In this document: one piece after another, positions 1 to 8,916 of the stretch | Position numbering within the stretch: the stretch's first letter is position 1 | How the letters are laid out: every line of letters begins with the position of its first letter | NCBI GenBank assembly: GCA_023245865.1 | Contig: JAHFJN010000001.1 | Location: 62,001-126,000 of the forward strand | Source of the DNA: Candidatus Peribacteria bacterium | GTDB lineage: Bacteria; Patescibacteriota; Gracilibacteria; Peribacterales; Peribacteraceae | Direction: 5' to 3' | Length of the DNA: 64,000 nt | The notes under the pieces: model-generated | Seen by the model: only the letters and a program-made list of their open reading frames with translations | Databases searched by the model: none | What the model was told of the DNA's origin: nothing | Translations under genes and position numbers: made by a program

Positions 1-928
1 CAATTTCCCAATATGGTTTTTCAAAAAATTCCTTTATTGATTTTCCTCTTTCGGGTAGACCTAATGCGAACGTAGTTTCTCGATGACTTAAGACCTCATC
101 GATGTCTATAAGTCGACCTGACCGGATTGCCAACATTTCATAATCTTTGCATTGTTCCTTCCATTCCTTCATTCCTCTTAAAAGTTCCTGCCCGGCTTCT
201 TCCCACATTTTTTCTAATTCTTGATAAGTGTGAATACAACGAACGACCTGCGGAAGTTTTTTCTCGGCGAATAATTCATCATCCGTCCACGACCATCGAA
301 ATTCCGGTATTTCTTTTACTGCATTCTGCGCTTCTTGGATAATTTTAGCGGCGATATTTTCTGTGGGTAGATTGTTAAACGTAATGCGTATCTGCGGTTC
401 CTGTTGCTCTTTGGTGCGGACAAAATCTTCTACATCCAACTTCTTGTCATTATAGTTCATCATCACTGCAAGGAGTGCATCCTCCGTCAAATTTTTTGGT
501 TCAAAAGTTTCGGTCATTGCATTGGCCACCACGCGTACTGCTTCGAGCGTATTTCCATTTTTTTTCACAAGCAAAGCAATCGCGTAATCGCGAATGGAAG
601 CTTGTGCTGCCAGCAGGTTTTCTTTGACATGGCTCATTATTTTCCCCTCAGTTTTCTCACCTTTTTCCTTAAATGCACTGATGACTCCCTCTTTCAGGGT
701 GTCGATTGCACTGCGTACATGCCGTATCAATCTCTCGAACTGTTCGTACTGCTCGCGCGAAACTTCTGCAGGATTTGGTAATACGGAGTGCAATGCTGTA
801 AGGACACGAGTTTCCACGACAAAGCCCGCCTGTATTGCAAGTCCCTCCTTATTCCAAACCAATGCCTGCAACTCATCGCTAAGGGGTGCTATGGGATCGC
901 CGATTTGGCCAATAGAACGAGGTTCCAT
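1..928 (-). CDS. Hypothetical protein, C-terminus cut by window edge
   Basis: The reading frame is open on the minus strand from an ATG at 926-928 to the window edge, giving 309 visible residues without a stop. The product is soluble, mostly helical and rich in Glu, Lys and Ala, with no signal peptide or membrane segment. I do not recognise a family. It begins MEPRSIGQIGDPIAPLSDEL. The middle (roughly residues 75-130) is strongly helical and could form a coiled coil. A -35/-10 pair lies just upstream and no Shine-Dalgarno sequence is visible before the ATG. The plus-strand frames over this stretch lack protein-like composition. Coding status is likely; function is unknown. Confidence 0.75.
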   Translation of the reverse strand, partial: MEPRSIGQIGDPIAPLSDELQALVWNKEGLAIQAGFVVETRVLTALHSVLPNPAEVSREQYEQFERLIRHVRSAIDTLKEGVISAFKEKGEKTEGKIMSHVKENLLAAQASIRDYAIALLVKKNGNTLEAVRVVANAMTETFEPKNLTEDALLAVMMNYNDKKLDVEDFVRTKEQQEPQIRITFNNLPTENIAAKIIQEAQNAVKEIPEFRWSWTDDELFAEKKLPQVVRCIHTYQELEKMWEEAGQELLRGMKEWKEQCKDYEMLAIRSGRLIDIDEVLSHRETTFALGLPERGKSIKEFFEKPYWEI

Positions 929-954
929 ACTTATACTTTACAAAATGGGAAAAT

Positions 955-982
955 AGTATAATCAACACGAATGAAAATGCAA
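955..982 (-). promoter_or_regulatory. Promoter of the partial hypothetical gene
   Basis: On the minus strand, -35 TTGCAT (977-982) and -10 TATACT (955-960) are separated by 16 nt. The predicted transcription start is about 20 nt before the ATG at 928. Confidence 0.5.
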
Positions 983-1028
983 TACCAGAAAGACTTAAAT
1001 CGCCTTTTTATAGGTATTTTGTCACTGT

Positions 1029-2588
1029 TTATGTGTTCATGCGTTGTCGACTCAAAAACATCATCACCCCAATCAGCACCAACAGCGACACCGACCCCGC
1101 AGAGCCCGTGAGGAATTTTTCATCTTGAAATCCGCGCTTCGTTGCGGAGAAGAGGACCGCAGAGAGCGGTTTCCACTTGGGTCCCGCGGCGAAGTTTGTG
1201 ATGAAGACGTTGTCCACGGTCAGCCACAGATTCACGATGAACGTAAGCGCGAAGAAGCGCCGCCACTCGCGAATCGCCATGCCGAGTGTCCCCACGATGT
1301 TGCCGTGCATCGCACTCGTGAGCGTCCAGAGCTTGCGTTCTTCCGCTTCACCCCAAAGGCTCTCCCACAGAAAGAAACTCATGGGCGCCGTGAAGGAGGT
1401 CATGAGCAGAAACAACCACCACGGACTCGCTTTGAGAATGCCAAGCCCAGTCACACATAAACTGAAGAGCACGTACGCGGCCTCCGGTACAAGCGCGAGG
1501 AAGTAGAGGGAGGGCAACCACCATCTTGATCGAGTCTTGTGTTCTTGAAAAAAAGCAGACAGGAGGAATGCGAGGATCGTCGAGCAGAACGCGATCAAAC
1601 TTGTGAGTAGCAGCGTGAGCATGATCGATCGCTCTGCACCTTCCATCAATCGCAGCGGTGTTGCGTGGAGCATGATCGAACCAAAACGCATCACGCTATA
1701 GAAGAGCGGCCATGCGAGCAGCAGCAGAAGCAAACTACCAAGAATGCTGCCGATCCACGGCACCGTCGCAACGCGAATCGCACCGACCGTGAGGGGGCGC
1801 AGCCGCCGCAGGAGCATGCGAAGGAATGCCGCGAGGGAAAGCGCGGCGCCGTACGCGGCCACCGTGAAGACGAGACCGAGAATGATCAGCATCGCTGCCT
1901 GCCCGACGTCGCGCAGGGCGAACGCTTTCTGCTCGAACATCTGCGACCAGTAGAGTGCCTTGCCGCCGCCGATCGTCTGGATCACCCAATAATCGAAGAA
2001 GCTGAGGAGAAAAAACAACGCGAACGAAATCGGAAACCCACGGAGGAACGCGGGGAGCGACACGAAGCAGAGATCCAGCAGGCCTTTGAGCTCATGTGCG
2101 ACCGTGGATTTCCGAATGACGAAGAGGAAGCGAAGCAAGTAGATCGGCAGGTAGTGCGCACCGAGAATAAGTGCGGGCAGCAGGATCATCTGTGCGTTCC
2201 ATTCACCGAAGATTCGTATGGCCCATGTTTGTAGGCTCGTGTCGATCGTGAAGAGTTCACTGAACGCAAGCGCGCGGATCACCGGGTTGACGCTGTACAC
2301 AAGCACGATGCCGCACCCAACAATCATCGGAAAACGAGCCAGTGCGCGGGTGAGCACGATCCCGCACAGAATCGCAAAGAGCGATGCTATCACGGAAAGC
2401 ACGATTGAATTGCGGATCGCCTCGATCATCACGGGATCAAACGATGCGAAGAAGTTCGCGAGACTGAAAATCAGGGTGACATGGAAGGAACGATCCACCG
2501 TCAAGAACGGCAACACGACCATCGTGAACCCGATGAGGATCGTAAAGGCCAAGAAACTGAGATTGACGATAGTGAGGACTTTGCGCAT
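1029..2588 (-). CDS. ABC transporter permease, two permease domains fused (polyamine/iron type)
   Basis: This 519-residue polytopic membrane protein has about twelve hydrophobic segments in two halves (residues ~1-260 and ~270-519), each the size of a PotB/PotC- or FbpB-type permease. Fused double permeases occur in the thiamine, Fe(III) and some polyamine ABC families. The first half has a cytoplasmic loop of EAA type near residues 160-190; the second is more degenerate. The adjacent divergent gene encodes a PotD-like binding protein and the next minus-strand gene an ABC ATPase, so polyamine import is the best guess. The start codons of this gene and the binding-protein gene are only 9 nt apart, so each promoter must lie inside the other gene. 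Confidence 0.82.
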   Translation of the reverse strand: MRKVLTIVNLSFLAFTILIGFTMVVLPFLTVDRSFHVTLIFSLANFFASFDPVMIEAIRNSIVLSVIASLFAILCGIVLTRALARFPMIVGCGIVLVYSVNPVIRALAFSELFTIDTSLQTWAIRIFGEWNAQMILLPALILGAHYLPIYLLRFLFVIRKSTVAHELKGLLDLCFVSLPAFLRGFPISFALFFLLSFFDYWVIQTIGGGKALYWSQMFEQKAFALRDVGQAAMLIILGLVFTVAAYGAALSLAAFLRMLLRRLRPLTVGAIRVATVPWIGSILGSLLLLLLAWPLFYSVMRFGSIMLHATPLRLMEGAERSIMLTLLLTSLIAFCSTILAFLLSAFFQEHKTRSRWWLPSLYFLALVPEAAYVLFSLCVTGLGILKASPWWLFLLMTSFTAPMSFFLWESLWGEAEERKLWTLTSAMHGNIVGTLGMAIREWRRFFALTFIVNLWLTVDNVFITNFAAGPKWKPLSAVLFSATKRGFQDEKFLTGSAGSVSLLVLIGVMMFLSRQRMNT

Positions 2589-2597
2589 GATAGTACC

Positions 2598-3638
2598 ATG
2601 ACCTATTCTATCCGATTCCTACTCGCGTGCAGCACGCTCACATCGATGCTCCTGTCCGCATGTGGCGGCACAACGAACAGTAAAGAGCTCACGCTCCTCA
2701 TTTGGGACAATTACCTCGCACCGGACACCATTGCAAACTTTGAAAAAGAAACGGGAGCCAAGGTGACGGTGGAACTCTTCAAAAGTAATGAAGAAGCACT
2801 CGCGAAGATCAAAGCGAACCCTGGCGTCTATGACATCGCAGTCCCGAGCGACTACATGGTCGAGATCCTCAAAAAGGATGGTCAACTTGAATCAATCGAT
2901 CACGCAAGCGTTCCGAATGGGAATAATATCGCTGCCTCCGCACGCGGCCACTACTACGATCCGGATTTCTCCGCGAGTGTGCCGTATGCCTTTGGGTCCG
3001 CGGGCTTCGCCGTGAATACAAAATTTGTTCAAGATGCGACCCTGACCTGGAAAATGCTCACCGAACCCCGTTTCAAGGGGCACATCGTCCTGATGGATGA
3101 CATGCGCTACGTGCTCGGATCCGTGCTCCTCGAGCTCGGGCTGGACCCTAATACCCGCAAAAAGGAAGACATCGATGCGGCAGTGAAACTGCTGAAACAG
3201 GTAATTCCGAATGTCCAGAAGATCACGCCCGATACACCCGTTGACTTGATGGTCGCAAACGGCGCGTGGGTCGCGTATGGTTATAGCGGGGACAGTTACC
3301 AGATGCATGATGGCAACGCTGCTATTACCTACATGCTCCCGACCTACGGCGGGATGCAATTCTTCGACAACCTCGTGATTCCGGTTGGCGCGCTGCACAA
3401 AGATCTCGCGTTGCAATTCATCGATTATATTTTGCGTCCGGGAGTCTCCGCAGCGATCGCGAACGCGACGCACTACGGCAATGCCAATGCCGCGGCTCAA
3501 CCACTGATCGATGAAAAGATCCGGAATAATCCCAGCGTCTTTCCTCCGGCAAGTGTCATGCAGAAGTTGCATTTCGTGCAGGATCTCGGTGACGACCTCG
3601 CGCTCTACGACAATGCCTGGCAGGAGATCAAGCGCTGA
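2598..3638 (+). CDS. Extracellular solute-binding lipoprotein, PotD/PotF-like
   Basis: This is a 346-residue substrate-binding protein of the spermidine/putrescine class. The chosen start (MTYSIRFLLACSTL) gives a lipoprotein signal peptide with lipobox LLSAC and Cys22 as the lipidated residue; an upstream in-frame start would add an implausible charged stretch. Family hallmarks are WDNYLAPDTIANFEKETGAK, SNEEALAKI and the YDIAVPSDYMVEIL segment. It should deliver polyamine to the fused permease encoded divergently. Its 3' end overlaps the convergent ATPase gene by 11 nt. The substrate is inferred from family resemblance only. Confidence 0.88.
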   Translation: MTYSIRFLLACSTLTSMLLSACGGTTNSKELTLLIWDNYLAPDTIANFEKETGAKVTVELFKSNEEALAKIKANPGVYDIAVPSDYMVEILKKDGQLESIDHASVPNGNNIAASARGHYYDPDFSASVPYAFGSAGFAVNTKFVQDATLTWKMLTEPRFKGHIVLMDDMRYVLGSVLLELGLDPNTRKKEDIDAAVKLLKQVIPNVQKITPDTPVDLMVANGAWVAYGYSGDSYQMHDGNAAITYMLPTYGGMQFFDNLVIPVGALHKDLALQFIDYILRPGVSAAIANATHYGNANAAAQPLIDEKIRNNPSVFPPASVMQKLHFVQDLGDDLALYDNAWQEIKR

Positions 3639-4587
3639 GCACCCATGCGTCATCGATCCCGAGTAGTACCGGATCCCTTGAGTCGGCAATGCTTCCTCGT
3701 CCGACGAGCGTGATCGGTGCGGTGTTCTCTGCGATGATGACTTCCGCACGCGTGACGGTCATCCCTTGTTTGACGGTCGAGGAGGTGGATCGAATAGCGC
3801 TTCGCGGCAAGCGGATTGTTCTCATGGTCTTCTCATCCCAAGCCGCGGACCGCGCCCAGAAGCCGATGGATTGCTTGTCCGAGGCGAACACATCCGTTGC
3901 ACCGAGCCGATGCAGGGCTTGCGTCGAGAGAACATTTTCGACGCCGAGTGTCCATGCGGTGCGCACATTCGACGGATGCCAAGCGGGATCTCGCGTCGGG
4001 ACAATGCCGATGATCCCATGATCGTCGACCAGAAGAATGCGGCTGCAGAATGTCGTAAGAAGATCGTAGTCGTGACTCACGATGATCGTCGCGGTTGAAG
4101 CATCTTTGGCACGCTTGAGAATTTCACGCGTGCAAATGGTTTCAAACAGATGTCCGATCCCGACGAACGGTTCATCGAGGAGCAGCACCCGTGGATGCAT
4201 GATCAGGCAGCGGAGAATCTCCGCACGCTTGCGTTGTCCGCCGCTTAAACTTCGCGGATACTTCGCGAGCTGTCTGTCGACTTCAAAATCACGGAGGAGT
4301 GAGGCGTGGTTCTTTTCCCAGTTGCGGGCTTCTGAGGAAGTCCGTCCGCTCGCGGCGAGACCCAGTTCGATATTCTGTCGGATGGTGATTTCTTCGAGCA
4401 GCCCGTCGAACTGCGAGAGGTAGTGGACTTCGTGCGGGTTCAGAAGTTCCCGTACGCGTTTCAGGTAACTGGTCTTGCCCGCGCCTGATTTTCCGAAAAA
4501 ACCAAGAAGTTCACCCGGCTCCAACGTGAGCGCCGGCACAGCGAGCCGAAAGGTTTTATGGTCGATGGTAAGGCCAGGGATGTGCAT
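3628..4587 (-). CDS. ABC transporter ATP-binding protein
   Basis: This is a 319-residue ATPase. Walker A is GKSGAGKT (residues 32-39), the signature is LSGGQRKR (from residue 114), Walker B is VLLLDEP (D138, E139) and the switch histidine is H172 in VSHDYD. About 130 residues follow the nucleotide-binding domain and look like a TOBE-type regulatory tail, as in PotA-like ATPases, though divergent. It is the likely partner of the fused permease. Its 3' end overlaps the binding-protein gene on the other strand. The TGATACACT extended -10 at 4600-4608 (minus strand) lies 12 nt before the ATG. Confidence 0.87.
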   Translation of the reverse strand: MHIPGLTIDHKTFRLAVPALTLEPGELLGFFGKSGAGKTSYLKRVRELLNPHEVHYLSQFDGLLEEITIRQNIELGLAASGRTSSEARNWEKNHASLLRDFEVDRQLAKYPRSLSGGQRKRAEILRCLIMHPRVLLLDEPFVGIGHLFETICTREILKRAKDASTATIIVSHDYDLLTTFCSRILLVDDHGIIGIVPTRDPAWHPSNVRTAWTLGVENVLSTQALHRLGATDVFASDKQSIGFWARSAAWDEKTMRTIRLPRSAIRSTSSTVKQGMTVTRAEVIIAENTAPITLVGRGSIADSRDPVLLGIDDAWVLSA

Positions 4588-4599
4588 GGGTGAGTCCTC

Positions 4600-4609
4600 A
4601 GTGTATCAT
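4600..4609. promoter_or_regulatory. Overlapping divergent -10 boxes
   Basis: The minus strand reads TGATACACT (4600-4608) for the ABC ATPase. The plus strand reads TATCAT (4604-4609), 7 nt before the deacetylase ATG. The two -10 elements physically overlap, so polymerase binding in the two directions should be mutually exclusive. Confidence 0.45.
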
Positions 4610-4616
4610 CCCTGCA

Positions 4617-5354
4617 ATGCGTCGTATGGCCCTCTTCTGTGCGGTTTTTCTTCTTTTCGGGGCGGCCCCTGCAATACCGCCGGTTTCCCATGCACCGATT
4701 CCGATCCTTGTCTATCATCACATGCGTGACAATGCGGGCTGGGCTCCCACGACCTGGAGTGCGAAGATGTCCGTGTCCCCAAAAAATTTTGAAAAACAGA
4801 TGCAGTGGCTGGACGATCACGGATACACGACCGTCACGCTCGATACGTTTGTTGCGATCATGCGCGGAGAAACGGCAGGGCCCGCGAAGCCCGTCGTGAT
4901 CACATTCGATGACAATAACGCGACACAGTTCACAGTCGCGTTTCCGATTCTTCAGAAGCATCACCAGATTGCGGTGTTCTATCTGATTACCAACCGCCTT
5001 GACAACAAGAGCTTCATCGTCCGTGAGCAGGTCAAGCAACTGATGGACGCCGGTATGGACATCGAATCCCATACCGTCACGCACTCAACCCTTACGGCAC
5101 TTACCACCATGAAACTTGACTCTGAACTCACCGAGAGCAAGCGCGTGCTCGAGGAGCTCACGGGAAAACCGATTCGTCATATCGCGTACCCTTCCACCGC
5201 ACACAATAAAACGGTGCGCGAGCATGCGGCGAAAGCCGGGTACGTGACAGGGACGATCATGGACCCCCGCCCCACAACTGCGAAGGATGATCTCCTGAAG
5301 CTTCCGCGCATCATGATGATCGACAGTACGAATCTGGGGAAAGTACTTCCCTGA
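4617..5354 (+). CDS. Polysaccharide deacetylase (NodB domain), secreted
   Basis: This 245-residue protein has an N-terminal signal peptide (MRRMALFCAVFLLFGAAPA), then PIPILVYHHM, typical of the polysaccharide deacetylase fold. The NodB motifs are TFDD (D98 and D99, the catalytic base and metal-binding Asp) and SHTVTH (H152 and H156, metal ligands). The usual Gly after TFDD is Asn. It probably removes acetyl groups from peptidoglycan or another envelope glycan outside the cytoplasmic membrane. The ATG at 4617 was chosen because it gives a proper signal peptide and sits 7 nt after a -10 box. A GTG at 4590 would add nine residues. Confidence 0.88.
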   Translation: MRRMALFCAVFLLFGAAPAIPPVSHAPIPILVYHHMRDNAGWAPTTWSAKMSVSPKNFEKQMQWLDDHGYTTVTLDTFVAIMRGETAGPAKPVVITFDDNNATQFTVAFPILQKHHQIAVFYLITNRLDNKSFIVREQVKQLMDAGMDIESHTVTHSTLTALTTMKLDSELTESKRVLEELTGKPIRHIAYPSTAHNKTVREHAAKAGYVTGTIMDPRPTTAKDDLLKLPRIMMIDSTNLGKVLP

Positions 5355-5355
5355 A

Positions 5356-7077
5356 TCAGGGGCGCTGCAGTATTCCTTTTTGAACGAAGTGCCCAATCAG
5401 TGACCACGTGCGAGTATTGTTCGGGTCCAGTGCGAGCGTTTTTTTCAACTGTTCCACGGCCTCTTTATTTTCCCCGCGATCCGCCTGCATCGCGGCCAAA
5501 TTCAGACGCGCATCAAGCAGTGCAGGATTATCCGTTATTGCTTTTTCATAATATGCTTTTGCATCGTCGAATCTCTTCTCTTCACCGTCCATCACGCCCA
5601 GGTTGAACGACGCCATCGCAAAATGCGGATCGCTTTTGAGTGCCAATATAAACTGCTCTCGCGCTTTGGAACGCATGCCCTGATGATAGTAGATGCGGCC
5701 GAGATTCAGATGTGCCAAGGGAAATACTGGAGCGAGTGCGAGCGAGTGTTCGTACAATGTGATTGCTTCCGGCACCAAACCTTGTTCATCCCGGTCGACC
5801 CCGAGATCGTAGTAGGGCAAGTAATATTCGGGGTACACAGCAATTGCATGACGGTAGAGTGACTCGCTGCTCGCCCACACGAATGACTGACGATAGGAGA
5901 ATGTTGAGAGGATGATCAACACAACAACCCAGAGCGATCGTGAGGCGAAACGCAGTTGCATCCGAACATGCTCCTCGCAATGTTCTTTCACGAGTACGAA
6001 CAAACTCGCCGTTGCGTAGGTGATGCCGACGAGTGCCGTGTACGCATAGCGATCGGATCCGAGGAAAACATCATTGCCACGTACGAGATTGGTGAAACTC
6101 GGGATGATACCGATGAAATAAATCAACAGCCCAAACACGATGTCGCGCGTCCAGCGAAGCGTCAGGGCGGCGCAGAGGCCGACGAGTATCAAGACAAGCA
6201 GCGGACCGAAAAAATCTTCGGAAAACGGAATGGTAGGATGTTCATAGGGGTAGTACACGCTGTAGTCGACGGGAACGACGAAATGTTGGAGATAGAAGAG
6301 GGAGCTGCGCACGCTGAGGTAAAGTTTTGAACTGAGAGTGGAGGAAAGGAGTGCTCCTTCCTTGCCGTACAGTGCGATGATGCCGAAGAGAACGCTGAAC
6401 CCGAAATGCGGAATCTTTTCACGCAAGACCGTCCAGCGGAAAGGTCGCTGCTCCTTCCAGTCGATGAGGAGCATGATGAACGGCAGGAAAATCACTTTGA
6501 CCTTCGCAAGTAGTGCAAAGAGAAAGAATCCCCTGCTCACATGCAGCATTCCTTTCCGTTGATCGAATACGTACGTGACGTAGGCGATGAGGGTGAGACG
6601 ACCGAAGAATGTTGAGAGGAGATCTTTCCGTGCGTTGACCCACAGCACCGTTTCCGTATTGATGGGGTGGACGAGGAACATCAATCCACAGAGGAGACCG
6701 ATCCAACGATTGCGGCTGAAGAGAAACGTGAGCCAGACGATCAGGAGTGCGTTGATGGTATGCAGGATCAGGTTATCGATGTGAAACACAAATGCCGATC
6801 CGTTCCCCAGCCACCAGTCGATCTGGTAGGAGAGAAGGGTGAGGGGTATGTACAATTCGGGATCATAACTCGTGAATGCTTCTCTGATGGTATGCGGTGA
6901 TATGGTGTGCACAATCGGATTGAGCGATACCAGTTCTGCATCATTGAGTGTGATGAATGTGTGCGGAAGATGGAGACCGTAGATCACCATGCTGATCGCA
7001 AAAAATCCTGCGATAGTGAGGAGAATGAGCCGCAGCGGCGGGAGTGCGGGCGGTGGGGCGGCGTGATCGTGGGTCAT
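5356..7077 (-). CDS. Polytopic membrane protein with C-terminal TPR repeats (TMTC/GT-C-like)
   Basis: This is a 573-residue protein. The first ~390 residues carry about ten membrane segments with conserved motifs seen in TMTC/PMT-like GT-C proteins (an [16 protein letters not shown] stretch and HPINTETVLWVNARKDLLST). The last ~150 residues form four tetratricopeptide repeats (for example PHFAMASFNLGVMDGEEKRF and PALLDARLNLAAMQADRGEN). The architecture suggests a membrane glycosyltransferase or scaffold using a lipid-linked sugar. The gene at 38543-40309 is a clear paralogue. It lies in a run of envelope genes. Activity is not established from sequence. Confidence 0.82.
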   Translation of the reverse strand: MTHDHAAPPPALPPLRLILLTIAGFFAISMVIYGLHLPHTFITLNDAELVSLNPIVHTISPHTIREAFTSYDPELYIPLTLLSYQIDWWLGNGSAFVFHIDNLILHTINALLIVWLTFLFSRNRWIGLLCGLMFLVHPINTETVLWVNARKDLLSTFFGRLTLIAYVTYVFDQRKGMLHVSRGFFLFALLAKVKVIFLPFIMLLIDWKEQRPFRWTVLREKIPHFGFSVLFGIIALYGKEGALLSSTLSSKLYLSVRSSLFYLQHFVVPVDYSVYYPYEHPTIPFSEDFFGPLLVLILVGLCAALTLRWTRDIVFGLLIYFIGIIPSFTNLVRGNDVFLGSDRYAYTALVGITYATASLFVLVKEHCEEHVRMQLRFASRSLWVVVLIILSTFSYRQSFVWASSESLYRHAIAVYPEYYLPYYDLGVDRDEQGLVPEAITLYEHSLALAPVFPLAHLNLGRIYYHQGMRSKAREQFILALKSDPHFAMASFNLGVMDGEEKRFDDAKAYYEKAITDNPALLDARLNLAAMQADRGENKEAVEQLKKTLALDPNNTRTWSLIGHFVQKGILQRP

Positions 7078-7084
7078 TGAGTAG

Positions 7085-8368
7085 TTATGTCAGGCAATCT
7101 GCATGCGAGCAACGAAGACGTTTACGAGCAATGAAGGCATACACCCGGCGCCCGATGGGTGCAATGCCGGGAACGTAGAGCAGTGGTGCGATGATCCGGA
7201 GAGCGGGCAGGTGTCCGCTGAGTGCTCGAAACGCATCGAAGCCCTTCATGAAGCGATAAGCGGTGGGCGAAGAGCGAGAAGTATTCACAGGAATTCCTAC
7301 ATGCATTGCAGCGTTGAGTTGCTGAGAAGTGAGGCGTGGTGCAATCTTTTTTCGAGCATTCGTATCGTGCAAATCCACGAGCCTCAATCGATGCAGCCAG
7401 TCGAATAGCTGCAATACAAACACGCTGCGCCGACACAGGCCGCAGTGGCCGTCGTAGAGCACAACGATGGTGCGGTGATCGGTGAGCGGGAAGAGCAGTA
7501 ATCCCAAGTATGCCGTGAAGATGACGAGTGAGAACGATCCCGCGTCCATGAGCAGAAATATACTTCCATGAAAAAGGATGCCGCCAAACAGAATCCATCG
7601 CTTCACCCACGGCGGTCGATGTGGGATCAAAAGCACAAACCAGAGTGCTTCCCAGATCATACTGAGATAATCGGCTGGAACCGCAAGTGCCATCAGGCGA
7701 TTTGCCATCGCGGGATCCAACCGTGAGAAATATCCATGGTGTAGCACGATTTGAATCGCGGTTCCGTGTGTCCAAGGAATGCCGATCAATTTGTACCAGA
7801 GCGATGTTAAGTAGAGCACGATCATTTGCCAGAGCAGCAATCGATACGGCCAGATTGGCATGGTGGGAGTCGGCAAGAGTGTCTGAGTTTTTATCCAGTG
7901 TGACCACTGCGCGTGCGCGCGTTTGAGAGAGAAAGCGTCGATGTTCGGACAGAGTATGAGCAGAAATCCTATGTTCCGGAGCAGCACATCTCCGCCAAGC
8001 AAAATCATTTGATTGCGTTCGTGAAATGAGAAAAGGAGAAGCGTAGAGGCTACGGTCGCGATGCGCGGGCGGATCCCGAGTGCCGTGCACAGGAGTGCTA
8101 TGAGCAGCAGTACATAAAGCCAGAAGACGGGGCTCGGCTCAGTCACATATTGCAAGATCGTGAACACATACGTTCCGCGTTGCAGTGACGGCATCAGATC
8201 CGTCGGAAGAACGCCCGCGTTACTGTAGTACTGTGTGACGTCCGTCCATTGCATCAGGTAGTAGAGCCCGGCGACTGTCCCGAACGCCGCGCGCATGAGA
8301 CCAAAACCGACCGCGCTGATCGGTTGAAAGAAAAAATGCCGGAGCGCGTGCGTGACGTGTTCGATCAT
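7085..8368 (-). CDS. HTTM-domain membrane protein with C-terminal DCC (DUF393) domain
   Basis: This is a 427-residue protein. The N-terminal ~290 residues are an HTTM-type polytopic domain (the fold shared with vitamin K-dependent carboxylase). The C-terminal ~125 residues match the DCC thiol-oxidoreductase-like family, with the hallmark VVLYDGHCGLCRRSV (YDG.C..C). The chosen ATG (8366-8368) overlaps the stop of the upstream gene as ATGA, the standard coupling arrangement; a further upstream start would add 22 residues. The fusion suggests a redox-linked membrane enzyme. Substrate is unknown. Confidence 0.83.
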   Translation of the reverse strand: MIEHVTHALRHFFFQPISAVGFGLMRAAFGTVAGLYYLMQWTDVTQYYSNAGVLPTDLMPSLQRGTYVFTILQYVTEPSPVFWLYVLLLIALLCTALGIRPRIATVASTLLLFSFHERNQMILLGGDVLLRNIGFLLILCPNIDAFSLKRAHAQWSHWIKTQTLLPTPTMPIWPYRLLLWQMIVLYLTSLWYKLIGIPWTHGTAIQIVLHHGYFSRLDPAMANRLMALAVPADYLSMIWEALWFVLLIPHRPPWVKRWILFGGILFHGSIFLLMDAGSFSLVIFTAYLGLLLFPLTDHRTIVVLYDGHCGLCRRSVFVLQLFDWLHRLRLVDLHDTNARKKIAPRLTSQQLNAAMHVGIPVNTSRSSPTAYRFMKGFDAFRALSGHLPALRIIAPLLYVPGIAPIGRRVYAFIARKRLRCSHADCLT

Positions 8369-8910
8369 AAGGATGGGCAGCGGGTTATGAATGCAGTATG
8401 CGAGAACCACTCGGGTCGCCAAACGTTCCACCACGCAGAAGTCTCAGGCTTCATGATCTGCGGGATGATGGTATATGTGTATGTCAGCCGCAGGGCCGTA
8501 TGGGGTGGTAATTTTTCTGTCACGCAGACCTGCTGGATGACTCGCTCACCGACCGGACGATTCGTTTTGTTCCACTCTTCGACTGCGTTCACGAACAATT
8601 TGTACTGTGTGTGCCTTCTCCACCATGGAAAAGAGGAGGGATTCAATGTCACGATGTGTTTCCACGTTCCTTGATCGAATCGATCGACGGTATAGTACGT
8701 GACGCGCCGCATCGGTTCGGGGGCAAATAAATTCCACAGTTGCCATTGGCTCGTCATCCACATGTAGGGTGTGGTGAGGGGGACCAGGTGTGTGCGTGAC
8801 CACCGAGAAACGGGGTCCTGCGCCTCGCGCGGCAGGCTGAACACAAGCACGCAAAACATATGCCAGATGCTAAACGCTACGATCGCCGCTTGCAGGATGC
8901 GACGATGCAT
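8365..8910 (-). CDS. Membrane-anchored protein, HTTM partner
   Basis: This 181-residue protein has one N-terminal membrane segment (residues ~8-26, AAIVAFSIWHMFCVLVFSLP) and a Trp/Arg-rich extracytoplasmic domain. It is translationally coupled to the HTTM/DCC gene by an ATGA overlap. Small single-pass proteins of this kind often sit next to HTTM genes and probably form a complex with them. I see no catalytic motif. Function is inferred only from the coupling. Confidence 0.75.
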   Translation of the reverse strand: MHRRILQAAIVAFSIWHMFCVLVFSLPREAQDPVSRWSRTHLVPLTTPYMWMTSQWQLWNLFAPEPMRRVTYYTVDRFDQGTWKHIVTLNPSSFPWWRRHTQYKLFVNAVEEWNKTNRPVGERVIQQVCVTEKLPPHTALRLTYTYTIIPQIMKPETSAWWNVWRPEWFSHTAFITRCPSL

Positions 8911-8916
8911 GAGAGG

